Shown in pieces: positions 33,216 to 40,425 of a stretch of DNA of 42,844 nt; within the stretch, counting starts at the first letter, position 1; each line of letters starts with the position of its first letter. Below the pieces are notes generated by a model. It saw nothing but the letters and a program-made list of their open reading frames with translations, did not search any database and was not told where the DNA came from. Position numbers and translations under genes: made by a program. This DNA is from Acetobacteraceae bacterium (GTDB taxonomy: Bacteria > Pseudomonadota > Alphaproteobacteria > Acetobacterales > Acetobacteraceae): assembly GCA_025354865.1 (NCBI GenBank), contig JANXMB010000090.1, forward strand, positions 1-42,844, in the 5' to 3' direction.

Positions 33216-34079
33216 TCACATCTGGACCTGCTGGATTGCTTCCTCCATCTCCGCGAAGCTGGGCATGTGTTCGTTCGGAACCATCTTGCGGCCGGATTCG
33301 ATGCTGACCTGTGGCGCATTGCCGTGCAAATGCGTGACGATAACGGCGCGGATCACCTCGGTGAATTTTGATTCCTCCTCCACCACGCCTTTCAACCGGC
33401 TGGCGAAGGGGGCGAACATGCCATAGGCCAGCAGAATACCCAGGAATGTGCCGACCAACGCGCCGCCGATCATCGCGCCCAGCACGGCCGGGGGTTGATC
33501 GATGTGCGACATCGTTTTGATAACGCCCAACACCGCAGCCACAATGCCCAAGGCCGGCAAACCGTCCGCCATTGTTTGCAACGCGTGCGAAGGGTGCATT
33601 TCCTCGTTCAGGGTTTTTTTCAATTCCCGAGCCATTACGTCTTCGATCTGGTTGGGATCGTCGGCGTTCATGCCGACCATGCGCAGATAATCGCAAATTA
33701 GGTCGCAGGCATGGTGGTTGGCAACGATTTTCGGGAATTTCTGGAACGCAGTGCTGTCCGAGGGTTTCTCGATATGCGGTTCCAGCGCCATGTTGCCTTT
33801 GGTGCTGGCCAGCCGCACCAGGAAATACATCAGGCTCAACAGCTCGATATAATCGCTTTTGTGGAATCGACCGCCTTTCAGGATTTTGCCGAACCCGGCG
33901 ATGGTATGTTTCACATCGTGCATGGAATTCGACATCAGGAACGTGCCGATCGCGGCGCCGCCGATCGTCCACATTTCGAAGGGGATCGCTTCGATCAACG
34001 GTTCCATACTGCCGCCGGAGACGACGTAGCTGGCAAACACGCAGAAGAATACGAAGGCCAGGCCACCGATCGTGGTCAT
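33216..34079 (-). CDS. motA: Flagellar motor stator protein MotA
   Basis: A 287-residue stator subunit with four membrane segments. Segments 1-2 are at 5-50 (GLAFVFFCVFASYVVSGG and WTIGGAAIGTFLMSN). A large cytoplasmic loop follows, with EEMHPSHALQTMADGLPALG. Segments 3-4 include MIGGALVGTFLGILLAYG near 220. With MotB it forms the proton channel that drives rotation in the inner membrane. It lies after motB with an ATGA overlap, so the order is motB-motA. It converges with the TTC38-like gene 16 bases away. The start at 34079 was fixed by the overlap. Confidence 0.95.
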   Translation of the reverse strand: MTTIGGLAFVFFCVFASYVVSGGSMEPLIEAIPFEMWTIGGAAIGTFLMSNSMHDVKHTIAGFGKILKGGRFHKSDYIELLSLMYFLVRLASTKGNMALEPHIEKPSDSTAFQKFPKIVANHHACDLICDYLRMVGMNADDPNQIEDVMARELKKTLNEEMHPSHALQTMADGLPALGIVAAVLGVIKTMSHIDQPPAVLGAMIGGALVGTFLGILLAYGMFAPFASRLKGVVEEESKFTEVIRAVIVTHLHGNAPQVSIESGRKMVPNEHMPSFAEMEEAIQQVQM

Positions 34080-35116
34080 TGTTCGATCCGTTTCGTCCGC
34101 AGCACCAGAATCGCGATCCGCCGGTTCGCCGCCGCCATCGGATCGGCCGGCAACAAGGGGTCCTTGTCCGCATTCCCCGTCACCGACCGGATGCGCGCGT
34201 CCGGCAGCCCGCCATCGACCAGCAGGCGCCGGGTCGCGTTGGCGCGTTCGGCCGACAATTCCCAATTCGTCCGACCCGGCCCGGGAAACGGCACCGCGTC
34301 GGTATGGCCCGAGACCGAGATCCCCTCCGGCAATCTGGCCAGCACCGGCACCACTTTCTGTAACAAAAGCCGAGCACGCTCGTTCGGTTCGGCGGAGCCG
34401 GAGGCGAACATCGGCAGTTTTATTTCGTCCATAATCTGAATCCGCAGCCCCTCCGGCGTCATATCGATCGAAAGCTGCCGCGCCAGATCGGCCAATGCCG
34501 GATCCGCTTCCACCGCTGCTCGGATTTGTTGTGCTGCCGTTTCGAAAGCGGCTTTTTCCTGGCGTTCCTGCTCCGCTTGCAGTTCGGCCGCGGTCGGTTT
34601 GCGGCCGCCATCCTGCATTTTGCTATCCAGCACGGCGGCGGTTCCGGCGAGGCTCTGCGCATCGGGGTTGGGACCGACGCGCAAGGCCGCCTGCCCGGTG
34701 GCGGGCTTGCCGTGCGAATCCACCGCATCGGCGCTGGATGGGCCATGGCTGTCGGCGGCATCGGCCTCGGCATCGTCGGGCGGAGGGGTGGGCGGGCGCT
34801 TGCCGGAGACGATTTCCACCGACCCGCGATCCGACACCAGGGCGCCGTCGTCGAAGGCGGTATGCCCGCCGAACGGCTGGCCGGTGCCGGAAGACGCGTG
34901 GCTCAACAGATTGTTCGGGCTGAAATAGTCGGCGAGGCCTTTGCGTTGATCCTCGGTCGTCGCGTTGAGCAGCCACATCAGCAGGAAAAACGCCATCATG
35001 GCGGTGACGAAATCGGCGTACGCCACCTTCCAGGCGCCGCCGTGATGGCCGCCTTCGACGATCTCGTACTTCTTGACGATGACGATGACGCCCTTCTTGT
35101 CGCCGCCGCGTGCCAT
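34076..35116 (-). CDS. motB: Flagellar motor stator protein MotB
   Basis: A 346-residue stator protein anchoring MotA to peptidoglycan. A short basic cytoplasmic N-terminus precedes the single membrane segment AYADFVTAMMAFFLLMWLL at 33-51, with the proton-carrying aspartate at 35. A Pro/Asp-rich linker covers about 100-200. The C-terminal OmpA-like peptidoglycan-binding domain includes ISVSGHTDAVPF and NWELSAERANATRRLL. The sodium/proton type cannot be decided by eye. The RBS lies in the arm of a perfect hairpin (35120-35146), so translation may be controlled. Confidence 0.95.
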   Translation of the reverse strand: MARGGDKKGVIVIVKKYEIVEGGHHGGAWKVAYADFVTAMMAFFLLMWLLNATTEDQRKGLADYFSPNNLLSHASSGTGQPFGGHTAFDDGALVSDRGSVEIVSGKRPPTPPPDDAEADAADSHGPSSADAVDSHGKPATGQAALRVGPNPDAQSLAGTAAVLDSKMQDGGRKPTAAELQAEQERQEKAAFETAAQQIRAAVEADPALADLARQLSIDMTPEGLRIQIMDEIKLPMFASGSAEPNERARLLLQKVVPVLARLPEGISVSGHTDAVPFPGPGRTNWELSAERANATRRLLVDGGLPDARIRSVTGNADKDPLLPADPMAAANRRIAILVLRTKRIEQ

Positions 35117-35119
35117 GCG

Positions 35120-35146
35120 ATCCTGCCTCGGTTACCCCGGCAGGAT
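35120..35146 (-). promoter_or_regulatory. Hairpin sequestering the motB ribosome binding site
   Basis: Perfect 8-bp arms ATCCTGCC (35120-35127 on plus) and GGCAGGAT (35139-35146), with an 11-nt loop. On the motB transcript the 3' arm reads GGCAGGAT and contains the AGGA that lies 4-5 nt before the ATG. When folded, the RBS is hidden. Opening by temperature, a protein or a small RNA would allow MotB synthesis. The pairing is seen directly; the regulatory role is inference. Confidence 0.55.
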
Positions 35147-35186
35147 GACGCGGAATGGTTGATAAAACGTTAACGGTTCGCCGAGT

Positions 35187-36503
35187 TTATCGCGCCGGTA
35201 GCATTTTTCCCGCCGCCGCCGTGCGTGGCATCCACAGCGCGCAGCACAAAGCGGTCAGGGTCGAAACCGCCGCCGCGCCGGCCAGGACATACAACCCGAT
35301 CTCGAAGCTGCCGGTTGCATCCTTGGCCGCACCGACCGCGATCGGACCGAGGTAGCCGGCGAAATTGCCGATCGAGTTGATGAACGCCAATCCCGCCGCC
35401 AACGCCGGGCCGGTCAGGAAGGTCGAGGGCAGCGGCCAGAATGGCGATTTCATGCCGTAAAACCCGATCGTCGCCACCGAAAACGCTGCCAGCACCCAGA
35501 TACTGTCGCGCAGCATCGCCCCGCCGATCATGCCCAGCATGGCGCAGCCGCAGGTGACCGTCAGGATCCAATAGCGATCCTTGATACGATCCGACAACCA
35601 GCCGCAGAACGCCATAGCCAGCGTGCCGAACACGTAGGGGACGGCGGTCAGCAACCCTGCCTCGTTATTCGTCATCCCCTGGCCTTTGAGGATTTGCGGC
35701 AGGAACAGCACCAGCCCGACGCCGGCCATGCCGATGCCGGCGAAGATCGTGGTCAGCACCCAGATCCTGGGATTGGCCATCGCCGACCAGATGGAATGCG
35801 TGCGCACCGCCTCGATCGCCCGGCGTTCTGCGGCCAATTCCCCGTCGAGCCAGGCTTTTTCCTCGGTCGTCAGCCATGCCGCCTCGGCTGGGCGTTCGGT
35901 CAGATAGAACCAGACGGAGATGCCGATCGCCGCCGTTGGCAGCCCCTCGCCCAGGAACATCCATTGCCAGCCGTGCATCCCCATGACGCCGTCCAGTTGC
36001 AGGAAGGCGGTGGACAGCGGCGCCCCGATCGCGATTGCCAGCGGCAGGCCGATCAGGAAGGCGCCGGTTACCCGGCCGCGATGGCGCTGCGGGAACCAGC
36101 GGTGGAAATACAGGAGTATGCCGGGAAACAACCCGGCCTCCGCCGCACCGATCGCCACCCGCACGGCGAAGAAGCTCCAGGGTCCGGTGACGAGGGCGGT
36201 TGCGGCGGACAGCAGGCCCCAGGTCACCATGATTCGGGTGATCCACGGCCGCGCGCCGACTTTCTCCAGAATAATGTTGGAGGGGATTTCCAGCAGGCAG
36301 TAACCCCAGAAGAATGCGCCCGCCGCCAGACCGTATGTATAGGCGCTCAGGCCCAGGTCCTTGTTCATCGTCAGCGAGGCGAAGCTCACGTTGATGCGGT
36401 CGATGTAACAAAGGATGTAAAGCACGAAGCAGAACGGCACCAAACGCCAGTACACTTTGCGTAAGGTGGTGCGTTCCAGCCGCTCGGTGTCGGATACGTC
36501 CAT
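35187..36503 (-). CDS. MFS transporter, anion:cation symporter type, copy 1
   Basis: A 438-residue major facilitator of the ACS group (glucarate, phthalate, tartrate and similar organic anions). It has 12 hydrophobic segments. Hallmarks are ILCYIDRINVSFASL near 30-44, the RVAIGAAEAGLFPGILLY signature near 112, and a long central loop. AAGGAGG lies 8 nt before the ATG at 36503. It sits between the flagellar pairs, upstream of motB on the same strand with a 70-base gap, and divergent from fliK. A related gene is at 40426. Substrate unknown. Confidence 0.9.
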   Translation of the reverse strand: MDVSDTERLERTTLRKVYWRLVPFCFVLYILCYIDRINVSFASLTMNKDLGLSAYTYGLAAGAFFWGYCLLEIPSNIILEKVGARPWITRIMVTWGLLSAATALVTGPWSFFAVRVAIGAAEAGLFPGILLYFHRWFPQRHRGRVTGAFLIGLPLAIAIGAPLSTAFLQLDGVMGMHGWQWMFLGEGLPTAAIGISVWFYLTERPAEAAWLTTEEKAWLDGELAAERRAIEAVRTHSIWSAMANPRIWVLTTIFAGIGMAGVGLVLFLPQILKGQGMTNNEAGLLTAVPYVFGTLAMAFCGWLSDRIKDRYWILTVTCGCAMLGMIGGAMLRDSIWVLAAFSVATIGFYGMKSPFWPLPSTFLTGPALAAGLAFINSIGNFAGYLGPIAVGAAKDATGSFEIGLYVLAGAAAVSTLTALCCALWMPRTAAAGKMLPAR

Positions 36504-36705
36504 GGCGATGTCCTCCTTCGGGCCATTTGCGGCCTCTCCGACCCCTACGTTACGAGCCGCCTTCCGGCGCGGCAAGATCGGCCTTTGCGGATCGGCATTT
36601 GCTGCCGGGCGGCGGCGATTGCAGCGGTTGGGGACAGGGTTTCGGCCGAAAACCGGGGGATTGGCGATGGCCCCCGGATTGCGAGGCAGCGGGCGGAGGG
36701 CCGCA

Positions 36706-38304
36706 ATGCCAACACCGACCGCGATTCCGATGCCGACACCGCAGACTGCGCTCGCCCCTGTTCCCGGCGGACGCCCAGGCGCACGTCCTTTCTCCAGCGA
36801 CACGATGGCGCTGGGCGGGGATATTACCAACGAATTTGCAACGTATCTGGTGGCGGCACTGCCGTCCGAGCGGGCGCAGGCGGCTGCGGGGCAGCCTGCG
36901 GTCGCGCAATCGTTCCAGGTCGTTCCGACTGAGAAACCGTTGTTTGGAAAACAGCCTGAGCCTGCGCGGGCGGGTCCCGCCGATGCGTTGCCCCCTGCGG
37001 TTCCTGCGGCCGGGTTGCCGCCGGATCGGTCCCTCCCCCCCGAACCCAATAGCCTCGGGTCGAATCGCCCTGAACCGGCGCTAAACCAGCACGCCCAGCC
37101 ATCGGCACAACCGCCGACGGCCCCAAATTCGGTTGCGGGCGGGGTGCCGACCGAGACGCCGGCAACGACTGCGTCAATTAGGTCCGGAACCGCAACAAAT
37201 GAACATCCGGCGGCGATGGGGCGGGGGCAGCTACAGGGCGGCCTCGAACGGCCAACGACCGAGGTCGCAACGCCGCCGGATGCGCCCCCTGCCCCGCCCG
37301 TGCCCGCCGCCTCGGCACCCACGCCATCGCCACCCGAAGCGACACCCGACGTGCCGGCGGCCCCGGCCGACCGCAATGCCGCGCGCCCGATCGCCGCCGC
37401 CGCCGCCCCCGCCCCGGACACGGCTGGACCGGCACCGGCCTCGGTCCGCCATCGCGCGGCGGCCTCGAACGCGACCGATCGCAAGCCGGCAGGAGCGGAT
37501 AGACCGACGCCGGAGGCAGCAATCCTGCCGCCGCTTGCCCTGCCGCCGGTCGCGATCGATACGCCGCACGATGGCTGGCAGCCGCACCCACAGACCGCAA
37601 CGACCGCCGCGCCCGTGCCGGCGGTATCGGACGCGCCCGCCGGCCCCGCTGCGTCGGGACTTGCCCCCCTTGTGCCGGAGACACACCAGCCGGTCGTATC
37701 GCATGCGTCATCGTTTCCGGCGCCCGATCCGATGGCACCGGCCGGCCCGCCGCCGCTGCTGCCGGTAACCGCAGCAACGACGCAGGCGGACGCACCCCGC
37801 AGCGCACCGCCGCCGGCTACGGAACAATTGGTCCCCGTTCTAGTCTCGGTGTTTCACGATGCGGCGCATGTCGGGCACATGACGCTGCAATTGCAGCCGG
37901 ATGCGCTGGGGCATGTGCAAATCCAGATCGATCGCGGACCGAACCAACCCATGCGCATTCGCATCGACGCCGAACGCCCGGAGACCGCTTTGTTGCTGGA
38001 ACGCGACGCCCCGCAGCTCGAACACGCGCTCGACCGCGCCGGCATTGCTCGGGATGCCATGACAGTAGCGTTTCATACGGCGCCGCATGTCGCGCCGGTC
38101 GCGGCCGAGCAGGATTCGGGTCAGACGTCGTGGCAATTTCTCGGCACCGGGCAGCCGCATCAGGGTTCCGGCGGGGGGCGACCGCCGTTCGATAGCCGGC
38201 CGACCGGCGCCTCGTCGTTCGCCCCCGCAGCGTCGATCGAGGAGGCTGCCGACGCCGCGCCCTGGGCGCGAGCGGGTCGCACGGGGCTCGACATCGTTGC
38301 GTAA
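36706..38304 (+). CDS. fliK: Flagellar hook-length control protein FliK
   Basis: A 532-residue FliK-type protein, exported by the flagellar secretion system to measure hook length. Residues 1-430 are low-complexity, rich in Pro, Ala, Gly and Thr, as usual for the ruler part. The C-terminal Flg_hook domain (about 430-510) carries MTLQLQPDALGHVQIQID, the LxLxPxxLGxVxV pattern that switches secretion specificity. I chose ATG 36706 because GGAGGG lies 6 nt before it. An ATG at 36667 in the same frame is possible but has a weaker site. The stop is 4 bases before a repeat array, and flgD follows. Confidence 0.82.
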   Translation: MPTPTAIPMPTPQTALAPVPGGRPGARPFSSDTMALGGDITNEFATYLVAALPSERAQAAAGQPAVAQSFQVVPTEKPLFGKQPEPARAGPADALPPAVPAAGLPPDRSLPPEPNSLGSNRPEPALNQHAQPSAQPPTAPNSVAGGVPTETPATTASIRSGTATNEHPAAMGRGQLQGGLERPTTEVATPPDAPPAPPVPAASAPTPSPPEATPDVPAAPADRNAARPIAAAAAPAPDTAGPAPASVRHRAAASNATDRKPAGADRPTPEAAILPPLALPPVAIDTPHDGWQPHPQTATTAAPVPAVSDAPAGPAASGLAPLVPETHQPVVSHASSFPAPDPMAPAGPPPLLPVTAATTQADAPRSAPPPATEQLVPVLVSVFHDAAHVGHMTLQLQPDALGHVQIQIDRGPNQPMRIRIDAERPETALLLERDAPQLEHALDRAGIARDAMTVAFHTAPHVAPVAAEQDSGQTSWQFLGTGQPHQGSGGGRPPFDSRPTGASSFAPAASIEEAADAAPWARAGRTGLDIVA

Positions 38305-38308
38305 CGAG

Positions 38309-38463
38309 TTCCCTTCACGGTTCCGGCGCAACCGCCTCCGCCGCCCGCATGCACTATTTCGTTCCTGCGATTCACGGTTCCGGCGCAACCGCCTCCACCG
38401 ATCGCATGCACTATTTCGTTCCTGCGATTCACGGTTCCGGCGCAACCGCCTCCACCGATCGCA
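38309..38463 (+). repeat. Tandem array of the structured hairpin repeat, 57-bp period, three copies, between fliK and flgD
   Basis: Cores at 38309-38349 (degenerate), 38366-38406 and 38423-38463. The intact 41-nt core folds as outer stem TGCGAT/ATCGCA, TCA bulge, second stem CGGT/ACCG, internal loop TCC/TCC, top stem GGCG/CGCC and loop CAAC. All stems except the top one differ from the 60-bp array but remain paired. Copy 1 has lost the outer stem; its second stem survives with a G-T wobble (CGGT/GCCG). The array begins 4 bases after the fliK stop and ends about 5 bases before the flgD RBS, so three hairpins would lie inside a fliK-flgD mRNA. Confidence 0.88.
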
Positions 38464-38481
38464 TGCACAGAGGAAACCAAC

Positions 38482-39132
38482 ATGACCGTCGCCGCCGTGA
38501 CCGCAACGACCGCTGCCGCCAAATCGACCGATCCGCTGGCGTCTTTGACGTCCAACATGACCGATTTCCTCAAACTGCTGATGACGCAGCTGAAGAACCA
38601 GGACCCCACCACCCCGATGGACACCACCCAGTTCACCGCCCAACTGGTGCAATTCGCCAGTGTGGAGCAGCAGGTCAACATCTCCTCCGGCGTGCAGTCG
38701 CTGATCCAGCTCGCGCAATCCACCAACGTGCTGCAAGCCTCCGGCCTGATCGGCAAGACGGTCACCGCGCAGGCGTCGCAGATCGCCTTGCAGAGCGGAA
38801 CCGGCAGCCTCCAGTTCGATACCCCAGCCGCCGAACCGGTGACCGTCACCGTGACCGGTAGCAATGGGGCAAGGGTTGCGCAGGCTTCCCTCACCAGCAC
38901 CGCCGGACACAACACCTGGACCTGGGACGGGCGCAACAGCAGTGGCAGCACGATGCCGGATGGCGCCTATGCGGTCTCGGTCGAGGGCGGAACGATCGGC
39001 ACTGTCGCCAAGCCGATATCGTTCACCATCACGGGCAAAGCGACGGGCACGACCACGGAAAACAATGCGCAGAAAGTACAAATCGGGCCACTGAGCTTGC
39101 CGGTCGCCGCTATCCTGGCGGTAACGAATTGA
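38482..39132 (+). CDS. flgD: Flagellar hook assembly scaffold protein FlgD
   Basis: A 216-residue hook-capping protein that directs FlgE assembly and is itself removed from the mature flagellum. The N-terminal export/cap domain has DFLKLLMTQLKNQDPTTPM at about 28-46 and LVQFASVEQQVNIS. A FlgD Ig/Tudor-like domain follows, with NTWTWDGRNSSGSTMPDGAY. AGAGGAAA precedes the ATG. The last 23 bases overlap the end of a convergent glycosyltransferase gene. The hairpin array upstream separates it from fliK. Confidence 0.93.
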   Translation: MTVAAVTATTAAAKSTDPLASLTSNMTDFLKLLMTQLKNQDPTTPMDTTQFTAQLVQFASVEQQVNISSGVQSLIQLAQSTNVLQASGLIGKTVTAQASQIALQSGTGSLQFDTPAAEPVTVTVTGSNGARVAQASLTSTAGHNTWTWDGRNSSGSTMPDGAYAVSVEGGTIGTVAKPISFTITGKATGTTTENNAQKVQIGPLSLPVAAILAVTN

Positions 39133-40258
39133 TCCGGCGCAGTACCGACACGAATATTGCGATCGCGATCGGCGCCGCCAGCGGGATATGCAGCCACAGT
39201 GCGGTGGCCGAGGATACCGCCGGCAGCGCAAAACCGAGCATGAGGATGCATTTCTCCCACGGGAGAAAGCGGCTGGCCCGGGCTTCGCACCAAAGCCACA
39301 GCAGCGGAATCGCCAGAAGCACGAAATCGTATGCCAGCAGAAACGGACTGGCCAGCAAAGCTGCGGCCGCGAGGGCGGCACCGATCGCCGGCGCACCGGG
39401 ACTTTTGCGACAGGCCGCCGCCAGCCCCACAGCGGCAGTCAACGCCAACAGGGCCTGCGCGACGTAACCAAGGGTCGCGCTGCCGCCGAACAGGCGGATC
39501 GCGGCAAACAGGCTTTGCATTTTATAGTCGCCGACCATGCCATGCTCCAGCACCGCGCGTGCCACGGCGGTGCTGCCCCAGAACCCGACCCAGGCGCCCG
39601 GCCCCAGCACGGCGACCGATAGCGCCACCAGCGCCGTCGCCGATCCGATGGCCGCGAAGGCGGTGCGCCAACGCCCGCCCGCCAGCAGCGCCACCGGCAC
39701 CATCGCCAGGAAATGCGGCTTATAGATCAGCCCGCCGAACAACAGCCCAGCCAGCACCGGGCGCGTGTCGAGGTAACGGATTCCGCCCGCAAACAGCGCC
39801 GCCGTCAGGAAGCCATTCTGGCCATGCCCGACATTCGACCAAATCGCCGGGAAGGCCAGCAGCGCTCGGTATTGCCCCCGAACGCCGTTCCCGATCGCCG
39901 CGAGGAACAACAAACCGGTCGCCGCCAGCCAGGCCGCCAAGGCCCAGCCGTACGGCAACAGCGCCAAGGGCAGGCAAATCGCCAGGAACACTGGGGGATA
40001 GAAAAACGCCGTGTAGTTCAGCGCCGCTCCGTCGAAGGCGGCACGCTGCGCTTCCATGTGCACCGCGACGTCGTAGACCCGCGCCGGCCCATCGGTCAGA
40101 GCGACCAGCGAGGCCGCCCAGAACGAGACAAAATCGGTCCCCAGCGGCCGTCCGACGAAGTCCAACCCGCCGTGGGAGCCGCCGACCACGACGACCACGG
40201 CCAGCGCCTGCACGACCAGGAAAATATCGCGGTAGGCGGACGCCCGCGCCGGGGTCAT
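39110..40258 (-). CDS. GT87-type membrane glycosyltransferase (DUF2029)
   Basis: A 382-residue polytopic protein with about ten hydrophobic segments, resembling the GT87/DUF2029 group of polyprenyl-phosphate-sugar-dependent transferases (mannosyltransferases of the PimE type). The GTDFVSFWAAS stretch near residue 42 in the first periplasmic loop holds the probable catalytic aspartate. The loop with NYTAFFYPPVFLAICLPLALL follows. I chose ATG 40258 because GGGAGG lies 8 nt upstream; an ATG 33 bases earlier has no RBS. The 3' end overlaps flgD. The acceptor is unknown; surface polysaccharide or flagellin-related glycosylation is conjecture. Confidence 0.75.
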   Translation of the reverse strand: MTPARASAYRDIFLVVQALAVVVVVGGSHGGLDFVGRPLGTDFVSFWAASLVALTDGPARVYDVAVHMEAQRAAFDGAALNYTAFFYPPVFLAICLPLALLPYGWALAAWLAATGLLFLAAIGNGVRGQYRALLAFPAIWSNVGHGQNGFLTAALFAGGIRYLDTRPVLAGLLFGGLIYKPHFLAMVPVALLAGGRWRTAFAAIGSATALVALSVAVLGPGAWVGFWGSTAVARAVLEHGMVGDYKMQSLFAAIRLFGGSATLGYVAQALLALTAAVGLAAACRKSPGAPAIGAALAAAALLASPFLLAYDFVLLAIPLLWLWCEARASRFLPWEKCILMLGFALPAVSSATALWLHIPLAAPIAIAIFVSVLRRINSLPPG

Positions 40259-40314
40259 CCAATTGGCCTCCCGCAGCCAACTCAACCCCATGTCGGCTGC
40301 CGCGGGGACGCCGC

Positions 40315-40422
40315 GCGATTCACGGCGACGCCGATCGCACGCCCATATCTGTGCGGGCGATTCACGGCGACGCCGATCGCACGCCCATATCTGTGCGGGC
40401 GATTCACGGCGACGCCGATCGC
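40315..40422 (+). repeat. Tandem array of a short hairpin repeat, 42-bp period, three copies
   Basis: Cores at 40315-40338, 40357-40380 and 40399-40422, identical to one another. The 24-nt core folds as outer stem GCGAT/ATCGC, TCA bulge, second stem CGGC/GCCG and loop GAC. The internal loop and top stem of the longer forms are missing. It keeps the GAT-TCA junction and the closing ATC of the other family members. An 18-nt spacer with CATATCTGTGCGG repeats with it. The array fills most of the 167-base gap between two minus-strand genes and ends 3 bases before the MFS stop codon. Confidence 0.88.
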
Positions 40423-40425
40423 ACG

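Noticed and set aside
35161-35191. GATAAA/TTTATC inverted repeat at the MFS stop as a terminator
   Set aside because: Six AT-rich pairs with a 19-nt loop are weak. A T-rich run on the minus strand is present, but the inner CGG/CCG stem is only 3 bp.
37840-39396. 518-residue minus-strand open frame with tandem CxRWRRLRRNRESQERNS repeats
   Set aside because: It is the antisense reading of fliK, the 57-bp repeat array and flgD; the peptide repeats come from the DNA repeat.
38309-40422. CRISPR-like direct repeats
   Set aside because: Spacers are repeated together with the repeats, copy number is three, each unit folds as a long hairpin, and no cas genes are present.
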